Shown here piece after piece: positions 1 through 9,838 of a stretch of DNA of 64,000 nucleotides (its first letter is position 1; each line of letters opens with the position of its first letter). The notes under the pieces are model-generated. The model did no database searches. It worked only from the letters and a program-made list of their open reading frames with translations, and was not told the origin of the DNA. The position numbers and the translations under genes are program-made. Source of the stretch: Tranzscheliella williamsii (Eukaryota; Basidiomycota; Ustilaginomycetes; Ustilaginales; Ustilaginaceae); assembly GCA_023212725.1 (NCBI GenBank), contig JALBYF010000016.1:124001-188000 (forward strand), given 5' to 3'.

Positions 1-1046
1 CGGCAGCAGAGAGCGGACGAATCGACCTCAATGGTCCTGGCGGCAGCATCATCCTTCACGATGGGCAGAACTGGCCGACAGGAGCGGGAAATATGACGAC
101 CTCTCGAAGACGCAGCAGTCGACCAAGTCGTGGAGCAGACGAAGCAGGGCTGCCGGATCTGTCGCGTATGCTGCGGATGAGTAACGGCGAAGATATGGAA
201 GAATTGATGCTGATGGAGGCAATGCGCCTCAGCCTGCTGGAACACGAAGAGCAGCAGCGCAAGCAGGCCGAAGAGGAAAAGAAGAAAAAGCAGGAGCGGT
301 CTTCCAGCACCGAACAAGCCAGTGGGATACAAGCACAAGAAAGTACATCCGGCAGTACGAGCCATGCGGATATTGTACCAGCAGCTCGAAATGCGACTAC
401 GGTGCCATCGGCATCAAGTCCGCCTGCTATACCGCAATCGGTACTGGAAGAGGCAGAAGGCGGTCGCGGCGACGGCGCCGCAGCAACGCGATCGTGGATG
501 CCAAGTTCGGCGTCACTACCCGTAGCAAGGACGACGGACGCTGCTTCGCTGGGCATCTCGCAAGGCATGATCGATGAGCTCAGCGAGCTGATGGATGGCG
601 GACCGCCCCGCTCTACAACGGGCGCCTCCACCACGGTCGCGGCTGCGGCGCTCACTCCGCCGTCGACACAATCAAGCGCATCTTCGGTCTCAGCGGCTCA
701 CCCTTACCGATCGCGTCCCTTGTCAGTGCCGGTGCCTGAGCCCGTTCCTGTTCCTCAGCCCGTAGCCAGTATGGGTCCGGCTTTGAACGAGACACCTTTC
801 TCCAGCAGTCACAACAGCCACGACGTCCCCAGAGATACGGCCCTGGCAGCACATGGCTACCCATCCCCACCGCCGGAGACGGGAGCAGACGCCATGAAGC
901 ATCACATCAGCTTTTCTACAACAACGCCTCCGTTCAGCTCGCCTAGCCCTGTCGCTGGTAGTCCGTCTGGCTCGGGTCTCGCTACCCGCAGTCGTATCAT
1001 CAATCCCAACAACCCCTTTCGGCGGAGCATGGGAGAGCACTCTTGA
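1..1046 (+). CDS. SIP5: SIP5-like protein, 3' part (5' end outside the window)
   Basis: The frame is open from the left edge, so 30 codons precede the first visible ATG at 93 and the true start lies outside; 347 residues are visible. Just after that ATG comes a basic Arg/Ser patch, then an acidic-amphipathic helix with the motif EELMLMEAMRLSLLEHEEQQ and a Lys/Glu coiled stretch. This matches the C-terminal part of fungal SIP5 proteins, which in budding yeast interact with the Snf1 kinase and the Reg1/Glc7 phosphatase. The remainder is Ser/Thr/Pro-rich and probably disordered. The zinc-binding N-terminal part expected in SIP5 is not in the window, so the name rests on the helix motif alone. 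PEX12 follows on the same strand. Confidence 0.6.
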   Translation, partial: AAESGRIDLNGPGGSIILHDGQNWPTGAGNMTTSRRRSSRPSRGADEAGLPDLSRMLRMSNGEDMEELMLMEAMRLSLLEHEEQQRKQAEEEKKKKQERSSSTEQASGIQAQESTSGSTSHADIVPAARNATTVPSASSPPAIPQSVLEEAEGGRGDGAAATRSWMPSSASLPVARTTDAASLGISQGMIDELSELMDGGPPRSTTGASTTVAAAALTPPSTQSSASSVSAAHPYRSRPLSVPVPEPVPVPQPVASMGPALNETPFSSSHNSHDVPRDTALAAHGYPSPPPETGADAMKHHISFSTTTPPFSSPSPVAGSPSGSGLATRSRIINPNNPFRRSMGEHS

Positions 1047-1674
1047 ATGTCGTTCTTGCTTTTAGCTGGGCTATGGTCATTGGCATTCACCGGCTGTTCA
1101 CCCTGGCCATCAGTAGGCAGCAGCCTCTGTTAGAACATTTGGTCGCATTTCATCGCTATCCCGTCGTATCACGCAAGTCTGTTACTCCTCGTCTCTTTGC
1201 ACCCTGCACCTTGCAACTCCAGCCCTATCACGCTTTTATCCTGTAGTAATCCAACCTGGCGCTGCCTTTGCCAGTTCAACACAGCGGGGCTGCCCATAAG
1301 CACACGTCTAGCACGGAAACATCGGTGTGGAAAACGTTCAGCATGATGGTGCACTGTGAGTGATTCGACTTGTCCAAGACGAACAGCAAGATGTGAAGAA
1401 AGCCCCAAAGGACATGTTAGGTCTTTTGAGCCCCGCTCGGCTTTATGCGAACGAGCGAGCCGGAAGGGTGAATCACAAGATCTGCCCACCTAATGAATTC
1501 TGCTCAGCATCAGAGTCCGCTTTCGCTCACTCGTCTCGACTGTCATCCACACCACCACCCTCGACAGAACCGTTGAGGCGCCGACGACGTACCAGACCGG
1601 ATCCACGCATCTGGCGGACGAGGGCTCGCGCTGGCATACTGCAAACCAGAGAGCAAGAGAAGTGAAGAGTGGAA
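1047..1674. other. Intergenic region, SIP5 3' side and PEX12 promoter
   Basis: About 630 bases between two genes on the same strand. Only short ORFs are present, with no family resemblance. It should hold the SIP5 3' UTR and the PEX12 promoter. No TATA box, tRNA or repeat was recognised. Confidence 0.5.
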
Positions 1675-3009
1675 ATGGACGTGCTGACGTCGATCGATCC
1701 GACATCGTCGCAACCTTCTTCGGCGGACCCATTTCATCCGTCGTTCTTTGAGCTGGCTGCGCAGTCGCAGCTGCAGGATCTGATCAAGCCTGCTGTGCGG
1801 TATGTGTTGTCGGTGCTGGCGCAGCGGAATCCGCGCTATCTGCTGCGCGTTGTGAACCGCTTCGATGAGGTGTATGCGCTGCTGATGGCGGGGGTGGAGG
1901 CGCACTATCTGCGCGTCTGGGGGTCGAGCTTTGCGGAGAACTTCTACGGGCTGCGGCGGCGGCGGCGGCCTGCGCTCGCGACGAGCCGGGCGCAGGCGAG
2001 CAGCTCGTCGACGTCGGTCAGCCTTGCCGCCAGCGAGCGTCTGCGCAAGCGCGACATCCGCCTCTCGCTCCTCTTCCTCGTCGGCCTGCCGTACCTCGGC
2101 GCCAAGCTCGAGGACGCCTGGGAGCGCAATGGCGGCGGCGTCAGCGCGCGCAGCCTGTTCGGCGACACCGCCGACGGCCGCACCTTCACCGACTCGACAT
2201 CGCTGACGCACCGCGAAAAGCTGCGGCGGCGCATGCTCGATCTCTTCCGCACCGGCTATCCCTACCTCAAGACGCTCTACCAGCTCTGGCTGCTGACCTA
2301 CAACGTGCGCTATCTGTTCGACAGGACGCCGTACTGGCGCCCGTGGTTGCAGCTGATGCGCGTCGACGTGCGGCGCATCGGCCCCAACGACGCGCCTCGC
2401 AAGCCGCTGCTGCCGCGCAAGTTCCCCAGCCTGACGCGCCAGCCGCTGCGCTTCCTTGCACGCCTGCTGCGCCTGGCGCCCGGCACCTTCTACGAGGCGC
2501 TCAAGTACGGCCTGCCGGCGAGCATCTTCTTCTTCAAGTTTCTCGAGTGGTGGTATGGCGCGGACAACCCGCGGCGGCGGCGCGACCACCAGAGCCTCGC
2601 GGGGGCCGGCGCCGGGAGTGGCGGCGAGGGGCAGACGGTGCTGGATCCGCCGGCGCCGCTCCTGCCGCAGCTGCAGACGGGTCTCCTCGCCACCACCGTG
2701 CCGGCGCCGCTCGCCGAGACACTCCCCGCCTACCAGCTGCCGGCGCTCTTCGCCCTCTCCGGCCGCCTCCTCGACGGCGCCGCCGGCGCGCTGCAGCCTG
2801 CGCTGCTCAACCCGCACCGCCGCGCGCTCGTCCACAACGCCTGCCCGCTCTGCGGCGCCCTGCCGATCAACAACCCCGCCGTCCTCCCTTCCGGCTACGT
2901 CTTCTGCTACACCTGCGCGCACAACCACCTCGCCCGCATCCCCGCCTGCCCCATCACACAGCTCCCGCTCCCCGACCCCGCCGACGCACTCCGCAAAGTC
3001 CTCGGCTAG
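1675..3009 (+). CDS. PEX12: Peroxisome assembly protein 12 (peroxin, RING-type E3 subunit)
   Basis: 444 residues from the ATG at 1675; an in-frame GTG at 1669 is not a likely start. The N-terminal half has the Pex2/Pex12 pattern: FFELAAQSQLQDLIKPAVRY, then YLLRVVNRFDEVYALLM and several hydrophobic helices. The C-terminus carries a partial RING beginning near residue 390 (ACPLCGALPINNPAVL, then SGYVFCYTCAHNH and ACPITQLPL). The reduced set of zinc ligands is typical of PEX12. The family acts in the peroxisomal membrane with PEX2 and PEX10 as the ligase that ubiquitinates the import receptor PEX5. The coding strand is very GC-rich and turns C-rich toward the stop. The stop lies 35 bp from the stop of the convergent UBP14 gene. 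Confidence 0.93.
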   Translation: MDVLTSIDPTSSQPSSADPFHPSFFELAAQSQLQDLIKPAVRYVLSVLAQRNPRYLLRVVNRFDEVYALLMAGVEAHYLRVWGSSFAENFYGLRRRRRPALATSRAQASSSSTSVSLAASERLRKRDIRLSLLFLVGLPYLGAKLEDAWERNGGGVSARSLFGDTADGRTFTDSTSLTHREKLRRRMLDLFRTGYPYLKTLYQLWLLTYNVRYLFDRTPYWRPWLQLMRVDVRRIGPNDAPRKPLLPRKFPSLTRQPLRFLARLLRLAPGTFYEALKYGLPASIFFFKFLEWWYGADNPRRRRDHQSLAGAGAGSGGEGQTVLDPPAPLLPQLQTGLLATTVPAPLAETLPAYQLPALFALSGRLLDGAAGALQPALLNPHRRALVHNACPLCGALPINNPAVLPSGYVFCYTCAHNHLARIPACPITQLPLPDPADALRKVLG

Positions 3010-3044
3010 TCTGTACCCGCGTCTGAGAAATGGGATTGCGCGCG

Positions 3045-5708
3045 CTACAGGCGCTCGAAGAAATACTCGTACGCCTGCGTGCTGAGTGGCTGGACGGCGA
3101 CGTTGTCGCGCGCACCGTCCGGCGCGGGTGCCGTGGGGGCGGATTCGAACGGCGCGCGCACCACCTTTTCGTCGTTGAAGAAGACCCAGTGTCGCGCGCC
3201 GGCGGGGTCGGTGTGCGGGTCGGGCTGGGTGCCGCGCCGGACGTGCGCGACGTAGTGGCCGCTGTGGATGCTGGGGCCCTTGTGGCTGATGAACGCGCGC
3301 AGGGCGTAGCGGGCCGGCAGCGCCGCGCTCCCCGCCACCGCCGCGCCCGCCCCCGACGGCCCGGCGCTGCCTTCCTCCTCGCCGACGTTCTCCTCGTCGC
3401 CGGCGTCGTCGGGGTGCTCGAAGAGCCAGGCGACGGCGCGGTCTGCGTCGCCGCCGTTCACCCGCAGCGCCTTGCGCGCCGCGGCGGCGCTGAACCCCAT
3501 CTCGGTCAGCATCGCCGTCTGGCCCCCGTCCGCCACCACGCCTGCGGCCGGCGCCGGCTCGTCCACGTCCGCATCGTCCATGTGCTCAAACAGCCAGCTC
3601 GTCGCCGCCTCCGCATCCACGCCCCCCGTCGCCGCCAGCGCCCGCCGGCACCGGCTCTCCGGAAAGCCCATCGCCGTCAGCTGGGCCAGCGCGCCCGCGT
3701 CGACATGGGGCGCCGCGCCACCGCCACCGTGCCGTGCGTCCTCGGCATCCTCGGGCAGCTCCTCCTCGCCCGCCTGCAGCCCCTGCCCCAGATAGCGGTC
3801 CAGCACAAGCGGCTCCTCGAGCGGGACGACGACAGGGACGGCCACCTTCTGGGGCACCCAGTTGACCAGCTGGAAGCGGCGCACCTGGACCGCCAGCACG
3901 GCGGGGAACGAGGCGAAGCGCGTCGTCTTCTCGGCCACCACGCTGGTCTGGCACGCCGGGCAGTGGTACTCGAGCTGCTCGGCCGCAGTGAATAGGTCCA
4001 GACACTCGGCCAGGCTCACCGGCTCGTACTCCAGCCCCGCCTCGGACCGCGCCGGCGCCGGCGCATTGGGGCCCTCGGCAGGCGCCTTGCCGCTCTCGCC
4101 GGGCGCCGCCTCGGCGCTGATCGGCCGGATCGGCACAGGAAGGCTCAGCCCCGCATCCTGCCGCTCCACGCTGTACCGCACCCGCCGGCACGCCGTGCAC
4201 TGCAGCCGCTGCTCCAGGCCAAACCCAAAGACGCCCGTCGCGTCCTCCACCACGGCGCTCGCCTCGGCCGCAACGACCTTCTTGTTCTCCTTCTGGATCA
4301 CACCGACAAGGTACTTGAAGAATTCGTCGGCATCCTGCTGCCGCATTGTCGAAAACTCCTCGTGGCCCCGCCCCACCAGCGCCTTGAACATGCTCGGCCG
4401 GATCCCCTGCTGGAAGGCGCGCGGCACCGGCTGCGACTCTGGCTGCGCGCTGTCGGTCCATCCCGGCTGGGAGAGACCGTCGCACCGCGCGGGCACGGCG
4501 TAGCGCCCGGAAAGGAGGCCGTCCGCCATCTTGGTCATCTGGCACTCGAAACAGGCGGCGGGCGCATTGGCACACGCGAGCGTATGCGGGCGGTAGGCGT
4601 CACCGTAGCGCGTCCGGAAGGCCGGGAGCGCAAAGAGCGCCTGCAGAACCGAGGCCATGTAGCAGCTATTGCCCAGATTGCGCAGCCCGGTGAGTCCGGG
4701 TCCAAAGACCGGCTCGAGCTGCTTGCCGTCTTGGCCGGTCATGTTGAAATCAAACTTGAGATTCTGCTCGATCTGGAGCTCGGTCATGCTTTTCTCGGTC
4801 TTGGAGAGATGGATGACATTGATGCCAAAGTGGCTGAGATGCTGTGCGAGATGCGGGTCGAGGCGCGCGTCGTTGCAGGCATAGCAGTAGATGTCGGCGC
4901 TGCCTTCGGCGGTGATGGTGCCTTGCTTGACCGAGACGGGATGGCCGGTCTCTTCAAAGTGAGCCAGGCCGTGGCTGTGGCCGCCGACGCCGCCAAACTG
5001 AGCACGGCCGCATCCGAGGTGCCCACAGGTGAGGCAGAGCCACAGGTTGGTGGTCAGGTCGCACTTGCCGCACGACGCCAGCGAAGACAGCTCGAGCTGA
5101 GTGGCAGCGCCCGGCTGGACGAGCTGTTGCGAGTGTTGGCACGGCACGATCTCCTCTTCCCACGCCTTGACCTCGCTCTGCTGAGCCGAGGACATGGCGG
5201 TCATGACACCGGTGATGACTTGTTGCAGCTTTTCGGTCAGGGGCAGCTCCTTACCAGCGCCGCTTGGGTCGCAAGCAAGGCATCGAGCCGAGGTAGCATA
5301 CTCGTACTTGTCAGCATCCGACTCGGCGGCGATGGCGAGCTTCTTGGGTGGCGAGGGAGCGTCGGAGCTCGGCTCGGGCCTGGGCTTGGGGGTGCGCTTG
5401 ATGTTGACGACCAGGGCGTGCTGGGTCTTTTCAAAGTGGAGGCGCGAATGCTCGCGGTCGCCATTGCCGGTGCAAGCGCCGTTGAAGCAGAGCAGGCAGA
5501 CGTCGATCCCGTCGGGCCCGTCGTGGTCGTCAAAGCAAAGCGTGCACTCTTCCTTGTGCACCTGCTGAGAGGCACCAGGAGGAGAAAGCGCCGTGAACGC
5601 GGCCGAAAGATGCGGGCAGGCCATTCCGAGGCTGCCTTCTTCTGCAGTGGACGCTGCGGTACACTGGGCTGATGAGATGGCGGGTGACGACGGCCTGGAC
5701 CGCTTCAT
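3045..5708 (-). CDS. UBP14: Ubiquitin carboxyl-terminal hydrolase, UBP14/USP5 type
   Basis: 887 residues from the ATG at 5708. In order: a degenerate ZnF-UBP (CTLCFDDHDGPDG, then CLLCFNGAC); a second canonical ZnF-UBP (CGKCDLTTNLWLCLTCGHLG, then GGHSHGLAHFEETGH); the catalytic Cys box LRNLGNSCYMASVLQALF; a CxxC pair; two UBA domains (LTAMGFPESRCRRAL and MLTEMGFSAAAARKAL); and the His box HSGHYVAHVRR with a following HWVFFNDEKV. This is the full architecture of USP5/UBP14, which disassembles free polyubiquitin chains and recycles ubiquitin. The UBA repeats sit inside the catalytic domain, as expected. The frame stays open for about 70 codons upstream without an ATG. Convergent with PEX12. Confidence 0.95.
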   Translation of the reverse strand: MKRSRPSSPAISSAQCTAASTAEEGSLGMACPHLSAAFTALSPPGASQQVHKEECTLCFDDHDGPDGIDVCLLCFNGACTGNGDREHSRLHFEKTQHALVVNIKRTPKPRPEPSSDAPSPPKKLAIAAESDADKYEYATSARCLACDPSGAGKELPLTEKLQQVITGVMTAMSSAQQSEVKAWEEEIVPCQHSQQLVQPGAATQLELSSLASCGKCDLTTNLWLCLTCGHLGCGRAQFGGVGGHSHGLAHFEETGHPVSVKQGTITAEGSADIYCYACNDARLDPHLAQHLSHFGINVIHLSKTEKSMTELQIEQNLKFDFNMTGQDGKQLEPVFGPGLTGLRNLGNSCYMASVLQALFALPAFRTRYGDAYRPHTLACANAPAACFECQMTKMADGLLSGRYAVPARCDGLSQPGWTDSAQPESQPVPRAFQQGIRPSMFKALVGRGHEEFSTMRQQDADEFFKYLVGVIQKENKKVVAAEASAVVEDATGVFGFGLEQRLQCTACRRVRYSVERQDAGLSLPVPIRPISAEAAPGESGKAPAEGPNAPAPARSEAGLEYEPVSLAECLDLFTAAEQLEYHCPACQTSVVAEKTTRFASFPAVLAVQVRRFQLVNWVPQKVAVPVVVPLEEPLVLDRYLGQGLQAGEEELPEDAEDARHGGGGAAPHVDAGALAQLTAMGFPESRCRRALAATGGVDAEAATSWLFEHMDDADVDEPAPAAGVVADGGQTAMLTEMGFSAAAARKALRVNGGDADRAVAWLFEHPDDAGDEENVGEEEGSAGPSGAGAAVAGSAALPARYALRAFISHKGPSIHSGHYVAHVRRGTQPDPHTDPAGARHWVFFNDEKVVRAPFESAPTAPAPDGARDNVAVQPLSTQAYEYFFERL

Positions 5709-6273
5709 AGACAGAGCGGGTCGATGTAAGCCGCTTCCCTGCCCCGATATGGAAAACGCGCGTACAGCGGCGGGTGTACCAAAGGCGGCAAGTGCTTTGG
5801 TAGTGCTGGGCGACGGGGACTGGGGGTTGATGAGCGCAGTGATGGCAATCAGATGAGAAGAACAAGCTCGGCGCAATGGTTCGTTGTTGGTTACTGCGCT
5901 GCTCCGTGCACTCCCTTAACTTTCAAAAGGGTGCAATTTCAATGTGGAATTCGTATCGGCTTTGATGGATTTTGCCACTCAGACTCACTCAACTCAGCGG
6001 CACTCAGCAGACAAGTCGATGATGACGCACACGACATCTGCTTTCGCCCTAACACTTCCAGCAAACTCACACCGCGCCGTGTCAAGCCGTGCCATGCTGT
6101 GCTGTGCTGTGGCGTGTATGCCTACAGCGTTGATATACTTGTTACCTAAAAATACAAAGCGGAACTGTGCGGGAGGAGGAAGGCGGTATCGACGAACAAA
6201 GAGACCAAGCAAGAGGGAAAGAGTGTAGTGGTGGAGAGGAATGTGTGTATGTATAGTCTGGTGCCGCTGGGTT
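5709..6273. other. Intergenic region, UBP14 leader and 3' side of the 7-TM gene
   Basis: About 565 bases between two minus-strand genes. It should contain the UBP14 promoter and 5' UTR and the 3' UTR of the 7-TM gene. The part next to UBP14 (5709-5930) is open in the UBP14 frame but has no ATG. The rest shows short CA-rich tracts and no recognisable gene. Confidence 0.4.
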
Positions 6274-8886
6274 CTAGTCGTACGTGGTCCGGTCGCGGAG
6301 ACGCAGCTGCCGCAGACCCCCGCGCCAGAACCAGCTGGGATCGGCTTGGTGAGCTTCATCGCCGCTCTCCTCGTCCGTGCCGCCGCCTCGCGATGCTGAG
6401 CAGCTGCGACGGTCAGGCTGCCTTGGTGATGTTGGACGAAGGGAGCGCTCACTGGCTCGGGACGGTTCGTTCGGCTCTTCGTCGACCCACTCGTCGTCCT
6501 GCCTTGGGGCAAGCACAGCCGTGGCTGCGGAGTCATGCCGCGAGGCGGTTCGGGACACGATGGGTGGCGTGTCCAGCGCAGCGAGCGCGCCGGCGATCGA
6601 CGGGCTGACCAGAGGGCGCGCTGGCTCTGCAGCCAACTGCTGCGCACCGATCTCGCGCGAAGCAGTTTCCGCTCGATGTGCCATCTGACGTAACGAAGTA
6701 TCGCTCTCCAACGAAGCAGCACGACCCTGCGTGGAGAGCCTATCGCCGTCTGTATACGACGCAGTGGCGGAGTCGAGAAGATTCGAGCGGCGGCGTTGGA
6801 CGACATAAGCAGCGTCCGTGCTGGCCTCGCCGGTCGCCCGACTGGCACGAAGCGAGCTAGCGCCGAGGCGAGAGGTTCCGTCGATCGGCGAAAGGGTGCC
6901 AGGCGAGGCGGATCGGCCCAACGTTGTCGAATCTGCGACAGCGGTCTCGTTGCTGCTGCTCTCGATCCCGGCTCGCAGAGACTCAGAACGATCGAACATC
7001 ATGTGCCGAAGGCCGGGCCCAGTGACACGCGACGAATTGAGCACCTGTTCACGCAGCGCGCTCTGCTCGTGCGCAGCGCGGCGTGCGGCAGCAACGTGCG
7101 CAAGCCGCAGTCGGCGGAAGCGCGCCTTGATAAAGTTGGGCTGATGGTCCATAAAGCGCTGAGCGGCGAGGGAGATCCAGCCTGGCGCCGACGAAGACGT
7201 AGGATTGGTGTCGCTCGAGCCCGACCCGGTGCCCGCGGTTGTTCGACTGTCATCCTTAGCTCCAGCGGCATCCACATCGTCTTGGCCACCTCTGTCTTCC
7301 TCCGCGCCCTCTTGCCCGGTAGAGCGCTCAGCTCGGTTGTCATCGATAGAGATACCAGTCAGCCGGTTCTGGTTTGCATTGATATCCACCTCACCATTGT
7401 GCTCGCTCTGGCGATCCTCATCGGCGGGACCAACACTGATTTGATGTAGATCAAACTCGTCATCGCCTGGCCGCTCGGTGGTGCCGTCTGCCGTACGCTT
7501 CTCAGGGTCACCTACCTGGCGTCGCAAGCGGCGGGACAAGGTGTTGGTGCCGGTCGCCTCGCCGACCATGCGGTCTTTGAAGCGGCGTAAACCGTTCAGA
7601 CCAGGAATCGAGCTCGAATCGTGCTGATGGCTGTACGCCTCGATGCTAGTGCTAAGGCCTTCGGAGTGATTGAGCTTCTGCTGCTGTTTTTCAGCCTTGC
7701 GACGCTTTCGATCTTCACGTTTGCGTTTCCTTTCAAGTCTTTCCTGGCGGTCCTCGACTTCGCCAATTCCCATGCCGCTGCTCACCCACCACCAGAAGCC
7801 TAACCAGCTCTGCCAGATGGTGAGGGTCCAACAGACATTGGGAAGCCACCAGAGGCGGTCGTACTTGATCTCGGTAAAGCTGATAGCCGTGTTGATCAGC
7901 GCCAAACCTACGGAGCCGCCACCAAAAGAAGCGGTACCGCCGCCAGCCCTCCATGCTCGCCTGCGGTTGACGAGAAGGCCCCAGATGAGAAGGGCAGCAG
8001 TGTAGAGGAGCGTAAGGGTACTGTTGCAGATGTTGCGGACGGCATCGCCCAGGTCGTTGGTTTTGAGATCATCCACATCGGCGAGAGCGGTGAATTCCAT
8101 GCCGGAGTTGATGATGGCAAGCGGACCGAGCATCCAGAGGATCAGGCGAGCTTCCAGAGCAGAAGGGAAGAGGAGCGTAAGGAATTGAATGTGGGTGATG
8201 TGGATAAGGGCGGTGGTTACGGCGCGCATGAGACAGAAAAAGACATCTTGCAGCTTTGTCCAGGACGAGTCTCCGGGGGGCAGCTGAATGCCGATGTAGG
8301 GGAACATGAAAGGGTAATGCTGGCTTTCCTCCTCTAGCTGACCTAGAACGATGTGTAATGTGACGCTTAAGCTGATGAGAAGCATTAAGGAGCTCGACAT
8401 CTGCAGATAGAAGTTTTTTCTGCTGAGCGGGAAATGGTACTGAACCGTGAACAGAAGATGGATGGCGAGAACAGAGACGAGAGCGATGTTGATACCATCG
8501 ACCACGATCTGTGCAGGCATGCTGAAGGCAAAGTCAGGCATGAGCGTGAGCAGAGGGTCGGCCGTGGTGGTGGGTGAGGGCTGCCCATCGATGCTGCTGG
8601 CGAAAAAAGGGAGTTCAGAATAGTAGGTCGCCGAGGTTGGGGCGGTGGACATGGGCGTGGATGTGGGCGTGAGGCTGGCATCCGTCGCGGAAGCGGACTG
8701 CTGCCTAGGGTAAAGTGGTTGCAGCTGGTCGTATGTGGTGTCGGATAGCGGCGTGGCGGCAGCGCGACGAGCCAGAAGCTGAGCATCTTGATTTGCGCTG
8801 ATCGACAGGGCCGAAAGAAAGACGGCAGCTACAAGAAGCCAACCAGCACTGGCAACGGGCCTTGGGCGCTTGGACCACGACGTCAT
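6274..8886 (-). CDS. Seven-transmembrane receptor-like protein of unknown function
   Basis: 870 residues, start ATG at 8886. A signal peptide or anchor lies at residues 13-31 (GWLLVAAVFLSALSISA), followed by a Ser/Thr/Pro-rich segment likely outside the cell. Seven hydrophobic helices follow: about 126-150, 159-182, 212-240, 246-268, 286-306, 320-340 and 345-374. The seventh is Trp-rich (WQSWLGFWWWVSSG). A strongly basic stretch (380-402, RKRKREDRKRRKAEK) comes next, then a tail of about 470 residues that is hydrophilic, Ser/Arg-rich and probably disordered. An outer N-terminus, seven helices, a basic junction and a long inner tail is the topology of G-protein-coupled or PalH-like fungal sensors. 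I do not recognise a named family, so the function is open. Confidence 0.8.
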   Translation of the reverse strand: MTSWSKRPRPVASAGWLLVAAVFLSALSISANQDAQLLARRAAATPLSDTTYDQLQPLYPRQQSASATDASLTPTSTPMSTAPTSATYYSELPFFASSIDGQPSPTTTADPLLTLMPDFAFSMPAQIVVDGINIALVSVLAIHLLFTVQYHFPLSRKNFYLQMSSSLMLLISLSVTLHIVLGQLEEESQHYPFMFPYIGIQLPPGDSSWTKLQDVFFCLMRAVTTALIHITHIQFLTLLFPSALEARLILWMLGPLAIINSGMEFTALADVDDLKTNDLGDAVRNICNSTLTLLYTAALLIWGLLVNRRRAWRAGGGTASFGGGSVGLALINTAISFTEIKYDRLWWLPNVCWTLTIWQSWLGFWWWVSSGMGIGEVEDRQERLERKRKREDRKRRKAEKQQQKLNHSEGLSTSIEAYSHQHDSSSIPGLNGLRRFKDRMVGEATGTNTLSRRLRRQVGDPEKRTADGTTERPGDDEFDLHQISVGPADEDRQSEHNGEVDINANQNRLTGISIDDNRAERSTGQEGAEEDRGGQDDVDAAGAKDDSRTTAGTGSGSSDTNPTSSSAPGWISLAAQRFMDHQPNFIKARFRRLRLAHVAAARRAAHEQSALREQVLNSSRVTGPGLRHMMFDRSESLRAGIESSSNETAVADSTTLGRSASPGTLSPIDGTSRLGASSLRASRATGEASTDAAYVVQRRRSNLLDSATASYTDGDRLSTQGRAASLESDTSLRQMAHRAETASREIGAQQLAAEPARPLVSPSIAGALAALDTPPIVSRTASRHDSAATAVLAPRQDDEWVDEEPNEPSRASERSLRPTSPRQPDRRSCSASRGGGTDEESGDEAHQADPSWFWRGGLRQLRLRDRTTYD

Positions 8887-9838
8887 TGTGAGCCGCCGCA
8901 GAAACGCGGTGGGACGTTGTGCTGTACACGACAGGTTGGCACGACAGAAGACAGAAGCAAGGACGAGGAGTAGCGATACTGCTAAGGTAGATCAGCGGCG
9001 TCGACGACGATGAACATGATACCGGGACAGATGTAGGATGGGGCTGCGCAGTGGTTGGCGTATGGCAGCGTGGTGAAGCCAAGGTAGTGAGGGGCAGGCA
9101 AGGTGATAAGAACAGACGAGAACGCTAGGCAGTTGAGAGGGTACCAACGATAGACCACCTCGACGGCGCGACACAGATGCGGGGACGGAGCCAAGCCCAC
9201 CATGAAATACAGTCACAACTCAACAACGTACATCCAACTCGCAATCCCGACTACCGCCCGAGTACGACCTGGCAGAGGGAGCATGGAAATCTTACACAGC
9301 TTCTTCGTATCCCCTTCTTGGCGCCTTCTTGGGATTTCCTATTCGGAATGTAGGCCACGGTCCTTTCTAACCGTAGAACGGAAATTGTGAGTGATTCGAA
9401 CGCGACGAGGTATCCGGAAGTCGGATGGCGGCTGACGGGCACACGGGCAGAGGAAGTCCATCGCGCCAGAAAGGCCGGCAGACGCGCGAGAAAGGCGAGA
9501 GAAAGGAGGAGAGGAGAGGAGAGGGGCGAGAGAGACAGAGAGACGGAGAGTCGCTCGCTCAGCTTTTGCGAGTCCCGAGGTTGAGTGCCATCCGCGTATC
9601 CTTCCTTTCCTCCTTCCGTTACGTATCAGCCCCTCGATCCATCCATCCAGCTAGGCAGCCAGCCATCCATCGCTGCAAGTCTCGCCTTTGTCCATCGAGC
9701 ACGCGTTTGAGGGCACCTTATCGCCTCCTCTCTACCACTCTGCTTTCGGCTTGGAATCCACCGTCGCGCTATTCCCTGCTGTTCCTCGCGTCATACGCTC
9801 TCTTCGACGCATTTTGGCCGAGTCCCGGTTAGGTGATC
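8887..9838. other. Divergent promoter region between the 7-TM gene and the Zn2Cys6 regulator
   Basis: About 950 bases between two head-to-head genes. A purine-rich (GA) tract covers about 9465-9560, and ATCC-type short repeats occur around 9630-9672. ORFs here are short and unconvincing. It should hold both promoters and the leader of the regulator. Confidence 0.5.

Noticed and set aside
5709..5876. In-frame upstream extension of UBP14 starting at a TTG
   Set aside because: No ATG occurs in the extension; UBP14 proteins do not need it and the ATG at 5708 precedes both zinc fingers.
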